Below, piece after piece: positions 14,162 to 20,451 of a stretch of 20,451 nucleotides of DNA. Origin of the DNA: an uncultured Lachnospiraceae bacterium (GTDB taxonomy: Bacteria; Bacillota; Clostridia; Lachnospirales; Lachnospiraceae); assembly GCA_910587105.1 (NCBI GenBank), contig CAJUMB010000058.1:1-20451 (forward strand). Direction: 5' to 3'. How positions within the stretch are numbered: the first letter of the stretch is position 1; each line of letters starts with the position of its first letter. The notes beneath the pieces were generated by a model, which saw only the letters and a list, made by a program, of their open reading frames with translations, did no database searches and was not told where the DNA came from. A program made the position numbers and the translations under genes.

Positions 14162-15154
14162 TTATTCCTTTTTATTACCCAAACCTTTCAGAAGCACTGC
14201 GGCAATAATGATCATTCCTTTCACCACTTTCTGTGGGTATGCCGCAATACTCATCAGGTTCATGATATTCCCTATCACTGCCATAATCAGGATACCGATG
14301 ACAGTGTTCACCACAGACGCTTTACCGCCTTCCAGATTTGCCCCGCCGATAACCACCGCCGCGATGGCGTCCAGTTCATATCCGCCATTTACCGTGGCCG
14401 GAGTTGCCGACGATGCGCGGCTGGTGACGAAAATCCCCGCCAGAGCGCTCAGGGTGCCGCAGATCACATAGGCTGATGTTTTATAAAAGCTTACATGAAT
14501 GCCAGACAGCCTGACTGCGGCCTCATTACTGCCACAGGCAATCAGAAGTCTTCCATAGGCAGTCTTTTTAATGACAAAGCAAAAAATTAAAATAACCGCA
14601 ACAGCAACATAAACAACTGTGGGGATACCCAGAATGGGATCTTTGCTTTTGGTAAACTCCACAAGAACATCAACTGCCCTGGATTCATCGCTGACCAGAC
14701 GAATGGGCTGCCCATTGGTGGACATATACGCAATCCCCTGCCCGATTGTCATAACTGCCAATGTAGCAATAAAAGCTGCCATTTTAAAATAAGCAACCAA
14801 CACACCGTTCAGCAGTCCGATGACAGCCCCTGTCAGTGCCGTGAGAAGCACCGCAAAAAGCAGTCCACCCACAGACATAATGCCGAACTTTGTGATAACC
14901 AGAGCAATTACCACACTGCCCACTCCCAGCGTGGCACCGATGGACAGGTCAATTCCCCCTGTCATAATAGTCAGCATGGCGCCGATTCCAATCAACACAT
15001 AGGGCACCTGCTGCCGAAGAATATTCATCACATTTCTGCTGGACAGAAAATTTGGAGACATGCAGCTGGCAATCACCACCAGCAGAATAAAAATGATCAC
15101 CGCATTGTTGCTGACAAAGAATGCCTTTAAGTCCGTTTTCTTTATTTTTTCCAT
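14162..15154 (-). CDS. Sugar-type ABC transporter permease (RbsC class)
   Basis: A 330-aa integral membrane protein of the ribose/branched-chain permease class. The chain is mostly hydrophobic with roughly 8-10 membrane segments. Diagnostic motifs are MLTIMTGGIDLSIG near residues 58-71, typical of RbsC/MglC/XylH-class permeases, FKMAAFIATLAVMTIGQG in the middle, and AVVIGGANLEGGKASV near the cytoplasmic loop that contacts the ATPase. The start at 15154 has AGAGGGAGGAAA directly upstream; a start 7 codons earlier would fall inside the ATPase gene. It stands 10 bp after the ATPase gene and 25 bp before the binding protein, a standard ATPase-permease-binding protein order. A single permease gene suggests a homodimer in the membrane. 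Confidence 0.96.
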   Translation of the reverse strand: MEKIKKTDLKAFFVSNNAVIIFILLVVIASCMSPNFLSSRNVMNILRQQVPYVLIGIGAMLTIMTGGIDLSIGATLGVGSVVIALVITKFGIMSVGGLLFAVLLTALTGAVIGLLNGVLVAYFKMAAFIATLAVMTIGQGIAYMSTNGQPIRLVSDESRAVDVLVEFTKSKDPILGIPTVVYVAVAVILIFCFVIKKTAYGRLLIACGSNEAAVRLSGIHVSFYKTSAYVICGTLSALAGIFVTSRASSATPATVNGGYELDAIAAVVIGGANLEGGKASVVNTVIGILIMAVIGNIMNLMSIAAYPQKVVKGMIIIAAVLLKGLGNKKE

Positions 15155-15164
15155 TTTCCTCCCT

Positions 15165-16664
15165 CTACTGAACACCCATAGAATAAGATATCAAGTTACT
15201 CTCCGAGCACTCTTTCTTATCCAGTTCACCTGCAGCCCGCCCATCCCGCATCACCAAAACCCGGTCGCACATACCGATAATTTCCGGCATCTCAGAAGAT
15301 ATCATGACAATGGAGTAACCCTGGGCCGCAAAATCGTTAATAATTTTATAAATCTCCCGCTTTGCACCCACGTCCACTCCTCGGGTGGGTTCATCCAGAA
15401 GCAATACTTTACAGTTGGATGCCAGCAGCTTGGCAATGGCTACTTTCTGCTGGTTCCCTCCTGATAGACTGGACACATTATTCTCAATATTCCCAGCCTT
15501 AATAGCCATACGCCTGACCATATCATGGATGAAATCCGTTTCCTTTTTTCTGTTAATTTTCCCGAGTATGGATACAAATAGTTTCAGACATCCCAGGGTA
15601 ATGTTGTCCCGGATAGAAAGATCCAGCAAGACTCCCTGGGTTTTCCTGTCTTCCGGCAAAAGGCCGATGCCGTTTCGGATGGCATCTTTGGGAGAGCGTA
15701 TGGTTACTTCCCGCCCGTCTAAAAAGATCTGGCCCCTTTCTTTTTTATCTGCTCCAAAGATGGCCCTGACCACCTCTGTTCTCCCGGCCCCTACCAGGCC
15801 GTTAATCCCAAGAACCTCGCCCTTTCGCACCTGGAAAGAAATGTCCTGTACCATCCGGCCCCGGCTGATGTTTTTCACCTCAAAATTCACTTCCCCTATT
15901 TCCACATTTCTTTCTGGATAATAGTCCTGCAAGGCCCGGCCAACCATCATATCCGCTAATTCTTTCTGGGTGATACTGTCAGTATCTACAGTGGCAATGT
16001 ACCTGCCATCCCTCATGATCGTCACCCTGTCGCAAAGGTCCATGACTTCATCTAATCTGTGAGAGATATAGATGACGGCTACACCCTGCTTTTTCAGATT
16101 CCGCAGCAGTTTAAACAAATATGACACCTCTTTGCTGGACAGTACGGATGTGGGCTCATCTAAAATCAGCACAGAAGCATTTCTCGACAATGCCTTGCAT
16201 ATTTCCACCACCTGCTGATATGCCACTGTCAAACCAGAGACCTCATCCGACGCTTTGATATGGGAAAAACCGATCTCGTCCAGATACTCCTGGGCACGGA
16301 CTTTCAGTTTCTTCCAGTCAATCATTTTGTATTCTTTGTTCAGGCTGTCTATAAAAATATTTTCCGCAACAGTTAAATCAGGGACAAGCATCAACTCCTG
16401 ATAGATAATGGATATTCCCTGTCTCATTCCCTCGCCCGGACTTTTGATATCCACTGCCTTCCCGTCTATGAAAATCTCCCCGTCGTCCTTTTGCAAAGAC
16501 CCTGCCAGAATTTTCATAATCGTTGATTTTCCCGCTCCATTTTCCCCCATGAGAGCATGGATCTCCCCTTTTTTCACCTGGAGAGACACGCCGTCCAGCG
16601 CTTTCACACCCCCAAAACTTTTTTTAATATTGCGCATTTCCACTTGATACTGCTGCTCACCCAT
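15165..16664 (-). CDS. Sugar-type ABC transporter ATPase with two ATP-binding domains (RbsA/MglA class)
   Basis: A 499-aa cytoplasmic ATPase with two fused nucleotide-binding domains, as in RbsA, MglA and XylG. The first domain has Walker A GENGAGKST (40-48), Q-loop glutamine Q89, a signature in the form VSGLTVAYQQ (142-151), Walker B VLILDEPTS (165-173) and H202. The second has the usual degenerate Walker A GLVGAGRTE (289-297), signature LSGGNQQ (400-406) and Walker B VLLLDEPTRGVDVG (420-433). The degenerate second site is normal for the class and does not mean the protein is broken. It starts at ATG 16664 behind GGAGG, 11 bp after the SDR gene, and powers the permease encoded next. The class imports ribose, galactose, xylose, inositol or autoinducer-2, so the substrate class is small hydroxylated compounds. 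Confidence 0.97.
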   Translation of the reverse strand: MGEQQYQVEMRNIKKSFGGVKALDGVSLQVKKGEIHALMGENGAGKSTIMKILAGSLQKDDGEIFIDGKAVDIKSPGEGMRQGISIIYQELMLVPDLTVAENIFIDSLNKEYKMIDWKKLKVRAQEYLDEIGFSHIKASDEVSGLTVAYQQVVEICKALSRNASVLILDEPTSVLSSKEVSYLFKLLRNLKKQGVAVIYISHRLDEVMDLCDRVTIMRDGRYIATVDTDSITQKELADMMVGRALQDYYPERNVEIGEVNFEVKNISRGRMVQDISFQVRKGEVLGINGLVGAGRTEVVRAIFGADKKERGQIFLDGREVTIRSPKDAIRNGIGLLPEDRKTQGVLLDLSIRDNITLGCLKLFVSILGKINRKKETDFIHDMVRRMAIKAGNIENNVSSLSGGNQQKVAIAKLLASNCKVLLLDEPTRGVDVGAKREIYKIINDFAAQGYSIVMISSEMPEIIGMCDRVLVMRDGRAAGELDKKECSESNLISYSMGVQ

Positions 16665-16675
16665 AGATTTTCCTC

Positions 16676-17473
16676 CTATCTGGCCAGCATATAACCGCCA
16701 TCAATGGTCAGGACAGCACCTGTAATCTGCTCAGCCGCTTCACTGGCCAAAAAGACTGCCGCGGCGCCGATCTCAATGGGCTGGTTAAACCGCCCCGTGG
16801 GCGTCTGGCGCTTCCAGTAGGCTGTCCACCCCTTTGTCTCCCCTTCATCTTTTACACCTGTGACCAGCTCTGATTCCGTATAGCCAGGGGCAATGGCATT
16901 GACACGGATTCCATACTGAGCCCATTCATAGGCCAGACATTTGGTCAGGCGGTCACAGGCTGCTTTCGCCGCGTTATACGAACAGCTTTTCTGAGGCACA
17001 TTCACGATTCTGGATGAATTGGAGGTAATATTGATAATTCTTCCCCCATTCTGCTCTCTCATGGTAAGCCCCGCATAGTGGCACATGAGAAAGCTCCCAT
17101 TCAAATCCACATCGATCACGCGGTACCATCCGCTTAAATCTTCGTCTTCACTCATAGGGTCATAGGGCGTGGCAATTCCCGCGCAATTTACCAGGATATC
17201 TATTTTTCCCCAGTCATGAACCATCTGGCTGACCACACGCTTCGCGTCTTTTGGGCTGGTTACATCCCCTGGGTAAAATCTATGGTTTCCCCCATAAGTC
17301 TTCAATTCTTCCAATGTCTCCAGAGCTTCTTTTTCTTTCCTGCACATAATGGCTGTATCCGCCCCGCTCTGTGCCATGGCCTGGGCAATGCCCCTGCCGA
17401 TTCCTCTGTTTCCTCCTGTGATCAGTGCCGTTTTTCCCTGCAGGGAAAAGGCATATTCCATATTTTTAATCAT
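16676..17473 (-). CDS. Short-chain dehydrogenase/reductase (classical SDR)
   Basis: A 265-aa classical SDR, an NAD(P)-dependent alcohol/ketone oxidoreductase. The cofactor loop is TGGNRGIGRG (19-28), followed by LVNCAGI (94-100). The catalytic set is N125 (DVDLNGS), S151 region (NITSNSS), Y166 and K170 (CSYNAAK). The C-terminus has the SDR closing pattern LASEAAEQITGAVLTIDGG. The start at 17473 is chosen for an AAGGCGG site 5 bp upstream and normal SDR length. An alternative GTG at 17497 overlaps the previous stop as GTGA but has no good ribosome site and adds 8 polar residues. The gene lies between a zinc dehydrogenase and the transporter ATPase. Gluconate 5-dehydrogenase- and 2-deoxygluconate-dehydrogenase-like SDRs share this form; the substrate is probably a sugar acid or polyol (inference). 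Confidence 0.92.
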   Translation of the reverse strand: MIKNMEYAFSLQGKTALITGGNRGIGRGIAQAMAQSGADTAIMCRKEKEALETLEELKTYGGNHRFYPGDVTSPKDAKRVVSQMVHDWGKIDILVNCAGIATPYDPMSEDEDLSGWYRVIDVDLNGSFLMCHYAGLTMREQNGGRIINITSNSSRIVNVPQKSCSYNAAKAACDRLTKCLAYEWAQYGIRVNAIAPGYTESELVTGVKDEGETKGWTAYWKRQTPTGRFNQPIEIGAAAVFLASEAAEQITGAVLTIDGGYMLAR

Positions 17474-17493
17474 CTGTCCGCCTTTTGTCTCTT

Positions 17494-18531
17494 TCACCTG
17501 CTGCAGTCAAATACCAGCTTTGCGTATTTTCCTGATTTCTGGTCTTCATATGCCTGTTTACATTCATCCAATGAATATATTTTTTCTATTACAGGCTTAA
17601 AATTCATCTGGGGCAGCATATTCACCGCCCGCTGAAAAGATTCCTGGGCCAGATACATGCCCTGAATCCTCAGTTCTTTCCGATAACAATATTCCAGCAG
17701 ATTGATACGCATCTCGTAGTCTTTCGGGTACATGGACATGAACACCGCGCATGCACCCCGGCCTGCAAAGTCCAAAGCCTTTTTCGCCGCCGCCCCATTT
17801 CCCGAAGACTCTATGATCACATCAAATCCTTTTCCCCTGGTCAGTTCTTCCACCTGTTCCTGAATGTTATCATCCAGGGGATTCAGTACATAGTCTGCCC
17901 CCATCTCTATGGCCCTCTGCCGCTTAGAATCCACCGGTTCCAGCACCGTCACACGTCCGGCCCCTGCTTTCTTCAAGAGCTGAGCCGCCATAAGACCGAT
18001 TCCGCCGCCTCCAGACACTGCTGCGTGCTGACCGATACGGATGCCTGAGAGCTCCACGGCCCGAACCGCAATATTAAATGGCTCTGTCAGGGATGCCTCC
18101 AGAAGTCCTACGTCCTTTGGCAACACATAAACCTGGTCTTCCCGCCAGACAATATATTCCGCCTGAGCTGCCCCATGGCCCACAGCATTCTGGCAGAACT
18201 GGGATTTTCCGCTGAGACAGTCCCCGCATACCCCACACGTCCTGTAAAAATTCCCTGTAACTTTATCCCCGATTTTCAGTCCCTTATGGACAGCTCCCTT
18301 TCCCAGAGCTTCCACTGTGCCGGACAGTTCATGTCCACAGGGGGATGGTATGGGCAGGTCAAACATCCCCTCCAGCAAATGGGGGTCCGAGCCGCAGACA
18401 GAGGCATAAGCCACTTTGATAAGCACATCGTCCTCATGGACAAGCTCCGGCTTTTTCACCTGACAGCACTGAATTTCCCCCAGTTCCTTCGTAACCGGGT
18501 CATACGCCTTTACCAGCATTACCGCTTTCAT
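17494..18531 (-). CDS. Zinc-dependent medium-chain alcohol/polyol dehydrogenase
   Basis: A 345-aa zinc-dependent medium-chain dehydrogenase. The likely catalytic zinc ligands are C46 (YASVCGSDPH), H67-E68 (PCGHELSG) and E150 (LTEPFNIAV). The structural zinc cysteines are C99, C102, C105 and C113 in CGVCGDCLSGKSQFC. The cofactor loop is VSGGGGIGL (172-180), and the strand end in VLEPVDSKRQ suggests NAD. It starts at ATG 18531 behind a G-rich GGGGGAAG site, 11 bp after the upstream SDR gene, and ends 20 bp before the next SDR. Its best relatives by pattern are threonine/sorbitol-type dehydrogenases. Because SDR and zinc dehydrogenases alternate in this operon, several successive oxidations, or oxidation and reduction at different carbons, are likely. 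It differs at most positions from the dehydrogenase at 11702-12703, so a recent duplication is not indicated. Confidence 0.94.
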   Translation of the reverse strand: MKAVMLVKAYDPVTKELGEIQCCQVKKPELVHEDDVLIKVAYASVCGSDPHLLEGMFDLPIPSPCGHELSGTVEALGKGAVHKGLKIGDKVTGNFYRTCGVCGDCLSGKSQFCQNAVGHGAAQAEYIVWREDQVYVLPKDVGLLEASLTEPFNIAVRAVELSGIRIGQHAAVSGGGGIGLMAAQLLKKAGAGRVTVLEPVDSKRQRAIEMGADYVLNPLDDNIQEQVEELTRGKGFDVIIESSGNGAAAKKALDFAGRGACAVFMSMYPKDYEMRINLLEYCYRKELRIQGMYLAQESFQRAVNMLPQMNFKPVIEKIYSLDECKQAYEDQKSGKYAKLVFDCSR

Positions 18532-18542
18532 AATCTTCCCCC

Positions 18543-19373
18543 TTACCAGATTGTCACTCCGCCGTCTATGACAAAATCACTGCCAGTTGCATAAGAGGAC
18601 AAATCAGAAGCTAAATAAACCACAATCCCCATCATTTCATCCAGAGAGGCAAAACGGTTCATGGGTACACATTCCTCCACATATCTTTCCAGTGCTTCCA
18701 TATCCATATGGTCGTGAAGTCCTGACAAAACCATCCCCGGACTGATGCTGTTACACCGGATTCCATCCGCCGCATAGCTGACTGCAATTGATTTTGTCAG
18801 CTGAATCACTCCTGCCTTTGCCGATGCATAAGCAGTCATATGCCTGCTCATATCCTGCCGGCTTCCTTTGTTGATAATATGGCCTGACATGGACGCCGTA
18901 TTGATGATGGAGCCGCCGTTTCCCAGCCGTTTCATTAGATTTGCCGCTATTCTGTCCACCAGGAATACTCCTGTCAGATTGATGTCTATCACTTTTTTCC
19001 ACTCGGAAAGCTGAATCTGGGCTGGATTATCCTCATTCCCTCCCACTCCCGCATTTGCAAACACAATATCCAGACGGCCCATGCCTTCATAGGCTTCCCC
19101 AATCATACGGTTCACATCGTCTTCGTCTGCCACATTTCCTGTCACATACATGGTCTCTGCCTGATAACGCCCGGCAATCATACGGCAGTTGTCCTGAAGC
19201 ATCTCTTTCTTTTGGGGAATGTCCATCAATGCAACGGCGGCCCCGGCTTCCGCCAGCCCTGCGGCACAGCTTCTGCCAATCCCTCCGGCCCCGCCTGTAA
19301 TCAGCGCGGCCTTTCCTTTCAGTGACATCATGTCATAAATACTGCGCAGCTGGTGAATCTGCAATGGTCTCAT
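18543..19373 (-). CDS. Short-chain dehydrogenase/reductase (classical SDR)
   Basis: A 276-aa classical SDR with a slightly long N-terminus (RPLQIHQLRSIYDMMSL, about 18 residues before the fold). The cofactor loop is ITGGAGGIGRS (25-35) with acidic D51 at the end of the second strand (ALMDIP), which suggests NAD. FANAGVGG (105-112), N132 (INLTGVF), S161/S163 (NTASMSG), Y182 and K186 (AYASAKAG) complete the active site. The start is fixed by the ribosome site: AGGAGG lies 7 nt before ATG 19371-19373, but abuts the ATG at 19377-19379 with no spacing, so the downstream ATG is chosen. It sits 10 bp after the VOC gene and 11 bp before a zinc dehydrogenase. Sorbose/sugar-acid dehydrogenase-like activity is plausible, but the substrate is unknown. 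Confidence 0.92.
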   Translation of the reverse strand: MRPLQIHQLRSIYDMMSLKGKAALITGGAGGIGRSCAAGLAEAGAAVALMDIPQKKEMLQDNCRMIAGRYQAETMYVTGNVADEDDVNRMIGEAYEGMGRLDIVFANAGVGGNEDNPAQIQLSEWKKVIDINLTGVFLVDRIAANLMKRLGNGGSIINTASMSGHIINKGSRQDMSRHMTAYASAKAGVIQLTKSIAVSYAADGIRCNSISPGMVLSGLHDHMDMEALERYVEECVPMNRFASLDEMMGIVVYLASDLSSYATGSDFVIDGGVTIW

Positions 19374-19383
19374 AGGCATCCTC

Positions 19384-19824
19384 CTAATCCTGCAGCTCGA
19401 TTAAATTTCCATCTGGGTCTTTTAAGAACACCCAATGTTCATCTGGATTTCCACGAAAATCCGGTTCAAAAAAGAATGGTATCCCATCTTCTTTTAGTTT
19501 TTCATAGACTTCGAAAATATTGTCCACTTTCAGACAAATATGCGTATACCCTGCCCGGTTCCAGATTCCATTTTCACCCTTCGATGGCAGCTGGGGCTGA
19601 AACTGGAACAGTTCCAAAGCAATTCCATCAGGAGACTCCAGAATACAAAAATCAGAATAAGCACCATCTTCCAGTCCATATAACATGCGGCGTTTTCTGA
19701 GAAATTCCTCATCGAACCGCCCTTCCATATTTAACCGGAATCCAAAATATTTCGTATAGAACTGAATGGTCTTTTTCATATCCGATACTGTGATTCCAAC
19801 ATGTAAAAACTTTAGATTTTTCAT
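19384..19824 (-). CDS. VOC-family (glyoxalase/dioxygenase fold) metalloprotein
   Basis: A 146-aa protein with the vicinal-oxygen-chelate fold: two beta-alpha-beta-beta-beta units. The metal-binding positions are filled as in glyoxalase I-type proteins: H8 (LKFLHVGITVSDM), E71 (GIALELFQF), H95 (GYTHICLKV) and E143 (DPDGNLIELQD). Members include lactoylglutathione lyases, epimerases and ring-cleavage dioxygenases. An oxygen-requiring dioxygenase is unlikely in an anaerobe, so an isomerase, epimerase or lyase acting on an oxo-sugar or oxoacid is the better guess (inference). It starts at ATG 19824 behind AAAGGAGG and is the first gene of the long operon, downstream of the candidate promoter at 19897-19925, which marks it as part of the pathway rather than a bystander. 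Confidence 0.9.
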   Translation of the reverse strand: MKNLKFLHVGITVSDMKKTIQFYTKYFGFRLNMEGRFDEEFLRKRRMLYGLEDGAYSDFCILESPDGIALELFQFQPQLPSKGENGIWNRAGYTHICLKVDNIFEVYEKLKEDGIPFFFEPDFRGNPDEHWVFLKDPDGNLIELQD

Positions 19825-19896
19825 GAATCCTCCTTTTTTGGTATTTTTTACAGTTAATTCATGTTTTATAATTAAATATTCGTTCTTTTGATTGCT

Positions 19897-19925
19897 ATTT
19901 TAATATTTTTAGTATTTTTAAACAA
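19897..19925 (-). promoter_or_regulatory. Candidate sigma-70 promoter of the VOC-SDR-ADH-ABC transporter operon
   Basis: On the minus strand TTGTTT (19920-19925) and TAAAAT (19897-19902) are separated by 17 bp. The -10 matches five of six consensus bases, the -35 three. Transcription would start near 19890, about 65 nt before the first ATG at 19824. The surrounding 160 bp are strongly AT-rich, unlike the coding DNA, which fits a control region but also makes chance matches easy. Confidence 0.45.
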
Positions 19926-19946
19926 TTCCGTTTCAGCATGTGAACA

Positions 19947-19966
19947 ATTCTATTATTGAATAGAAT
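19947..19966. promoter_or_regulatory. Candidate operator: 8-bp inverted repeat
   Basis: ATTCTATT (19947-19954) and AATAGAAT (19959-19966) are perfect complements with a 4-bp spacer. The repeat lies about 22 bp upstream of the candidate -35 box of the long operon, a position that fits an activator or a repressor site for a dimeric regulator. The matching regulator is not in the window. Confidence 0.4.
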
Positions 19967-19984
19967 GCAGACTGTAGTAGACAA

Positions 19985-20019
19985 AGAGAGGTGCCGGAGT
20001 CAAACTCCAGCACCTCTCT
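19985..20019 (-). terminator. Hairpin terminator behind the recombinase fragment
   Basis: Two 16-nt arms (AGAGAGGTGCCGGAGT at 19985-20000 and its complement at 20004-20019) enclose a 3-nt loop, with one non-matching position. On minus-strand RNA that position is a G-U pair; on plus-strand RNA it would be an A-C mismatch. The folding therefore favours the minus strand, where it follows the recombinase-fragment stop by 1 bp and is followed by TTTGTC. It also insulates the operon promoter from upstream transcription. Plus-strand use is possible because CTTTT follows there too. Confidence 0.8.
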
Positions 20020-20020
20020 T

Positions 20021-20377
20021 TTATCTTGAGATATATAGACGATTGCGAAACTCTATATCCCGCATAAAATCGCACTGGTTTTTATAACATCCCCTTCCCC
20101 TGACTGCCTGATAATAAGACGGTTTTTCCACCTTTTCATCAGACAGTATTTTCGCAATCCGGTATGGTCCTATGCTCACCGTCATGGCAAATATCCTGCG
20201 TACAACCGCCGCTTCCTCATCAATAATCCAGCGGTTTTTGTCCTCTGCGTCTTTCATATCCCCATAAGGCGGATTATTCGTAAGAGGTCTTCGCGCTTTC
20301 CCCTTCGCCCGAAAATCCGTCATTCGTAAAATACTCCGTGCAGGCGTATCCGTTGCTTTTTGCATAACCTCCAGCAT
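20021..20377 (-). pseudogene. Large serine recombinase fragment (recombinase domain only)
   Basis: A 118-codon frame carrying the Recombinase domain core of TnpX/large-serine-recombinase-type proteins: RRPLTNNPPYGDMKDAEDK (29-47), NRWIIDEEAAVVRRIFAM (48-65), IGPYRIAKILSDEKVEKPSY (69-88) and AVRGRG. Full-length relatives have about 400-550 residues with an N-terminal resolvase domain holding the catalytic serine. Here that domain is missing, since the frame is closed by a TGA at 20414-20416. The C-terminal zinc-ribbon/coiled-coil part is also gone: after about residue 95 the sequence (CYKNQCDF, then FRNRLYISR) ends abruptly. The protein cannot be an active recombinase. It is a remnant of an integrative element and marks the right boundary of the catabolic cluster. 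Whether any of it is translated is unknown. Confidence 0.8.
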
Positions 20378-20451
20378 TTTCTTCTGGTTATGCTGTTGCT
20401 GTCTCCCGCAAGCTCATCGTCTGACGACCAGACGAATAGACGTAGAGGAAA

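Noticed and set aside
15165..16664. Degenerate second Walker A in the ABC ATPase as a sign of inactivation
   Set aside because: The GLVGAGRTE form is usual for the second domain of RbsA/MglA-class ATPases.
17474..17497. GTG start for the SDR gene with a GTGA overlap
   Set aside because: There is no ribosome site before the GTG, whereas the ATG at 17473 has AAGGCGG 5 bp upstream and gives normal SDR length.
20415..20435. 7-bp inverted repeat TCGTCTG/CAGACGA near the right edge as an attachment site
   Set aside because: Short, close to the window edge, and with no matching copy seen at the left side of the cluster.

Overview
The window reads as a piece of a low-to-middle GC Firmicute chromosome, most likely a gut Clostridia member of the Lachnospiraceae type (inference). 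The basis is the strong GGAGG-type ribosome sites, very tight gene packing, the RbsA/RbsC-type importer, the lipoprotein solute-binding protein, the split transketolase and the TnpX-like serine-recombinase remnant. All seventeen well-supported genes lie on the minus strand, so the transcriptional order runs from high to low coordinates. No tRNA, rRNA or CRISPR array was seen.

Right edge (about 19985-20451): a decayed large serine recombinase fragment followed by a hairpin terminator. Next (19825-19984) is an AT-rich control region with a candidate sigma-70 promoter and an 8-bp inverted repeat that could be an operator. From it starts a tightly packed operon (19824 down to 9870): VOC/glyoxalase-fold protein, SDR, zinc ADH, SDR, sugar-type ABC ATPase, permease and lipoprotein binding protein. 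An intrinsic hairpin terminator/attenuator at 12731-12754 follows, then a second zinc ADH and the two halves of a split transketolase (N-terminal TPP half and C-terminal half). This looks like uptake of a small sugar or polyol-like substrate, stepwise NAD(P)-linked oxidation and C-C cleavage. No kinase and no isomerase is encoded in the window.

A second block (9643 down to 424) starts after a 226-bp gap with its own candidate promoter. It holds a large two-part protein with a UGSC-type N-terminal domain whose signature motif is altered, an FAD-dependent oxidoreductase, a 227-bp gap dominated by a near-perfect 29-30 bp inverted repeat, a UbiX-type flavin prenyltransferase, an iron alcohol dehydrogenase, a UbiD-type decarboxylase translationally coupled to a URO-D/MtaA-like protein, and an aldehyde dehydrogenase. 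UbiX makes prenylated FMN for UbiD, so a (de)carboxylation on an aromatic or alpha,beta-unsaturated acid is the central predicted step, with the dehydrogenases handling alcohol, aldehyde and acid interconversions.

Left edge (1-423): a fragment of an IS256-family transposase, a hairpin repeat that buries a Shine-Dalgarno sequence, and a doubtful small ORF. The catabolic cluster is therefore flanked on both sides by remnants of mobile DNA. The substrate is not deducible from sequence alone. The combination of importer, split transketolase, UGSC-like protein and UbiD/UbiX with no regulator in the window is the main candidate for an undescribed pathway.
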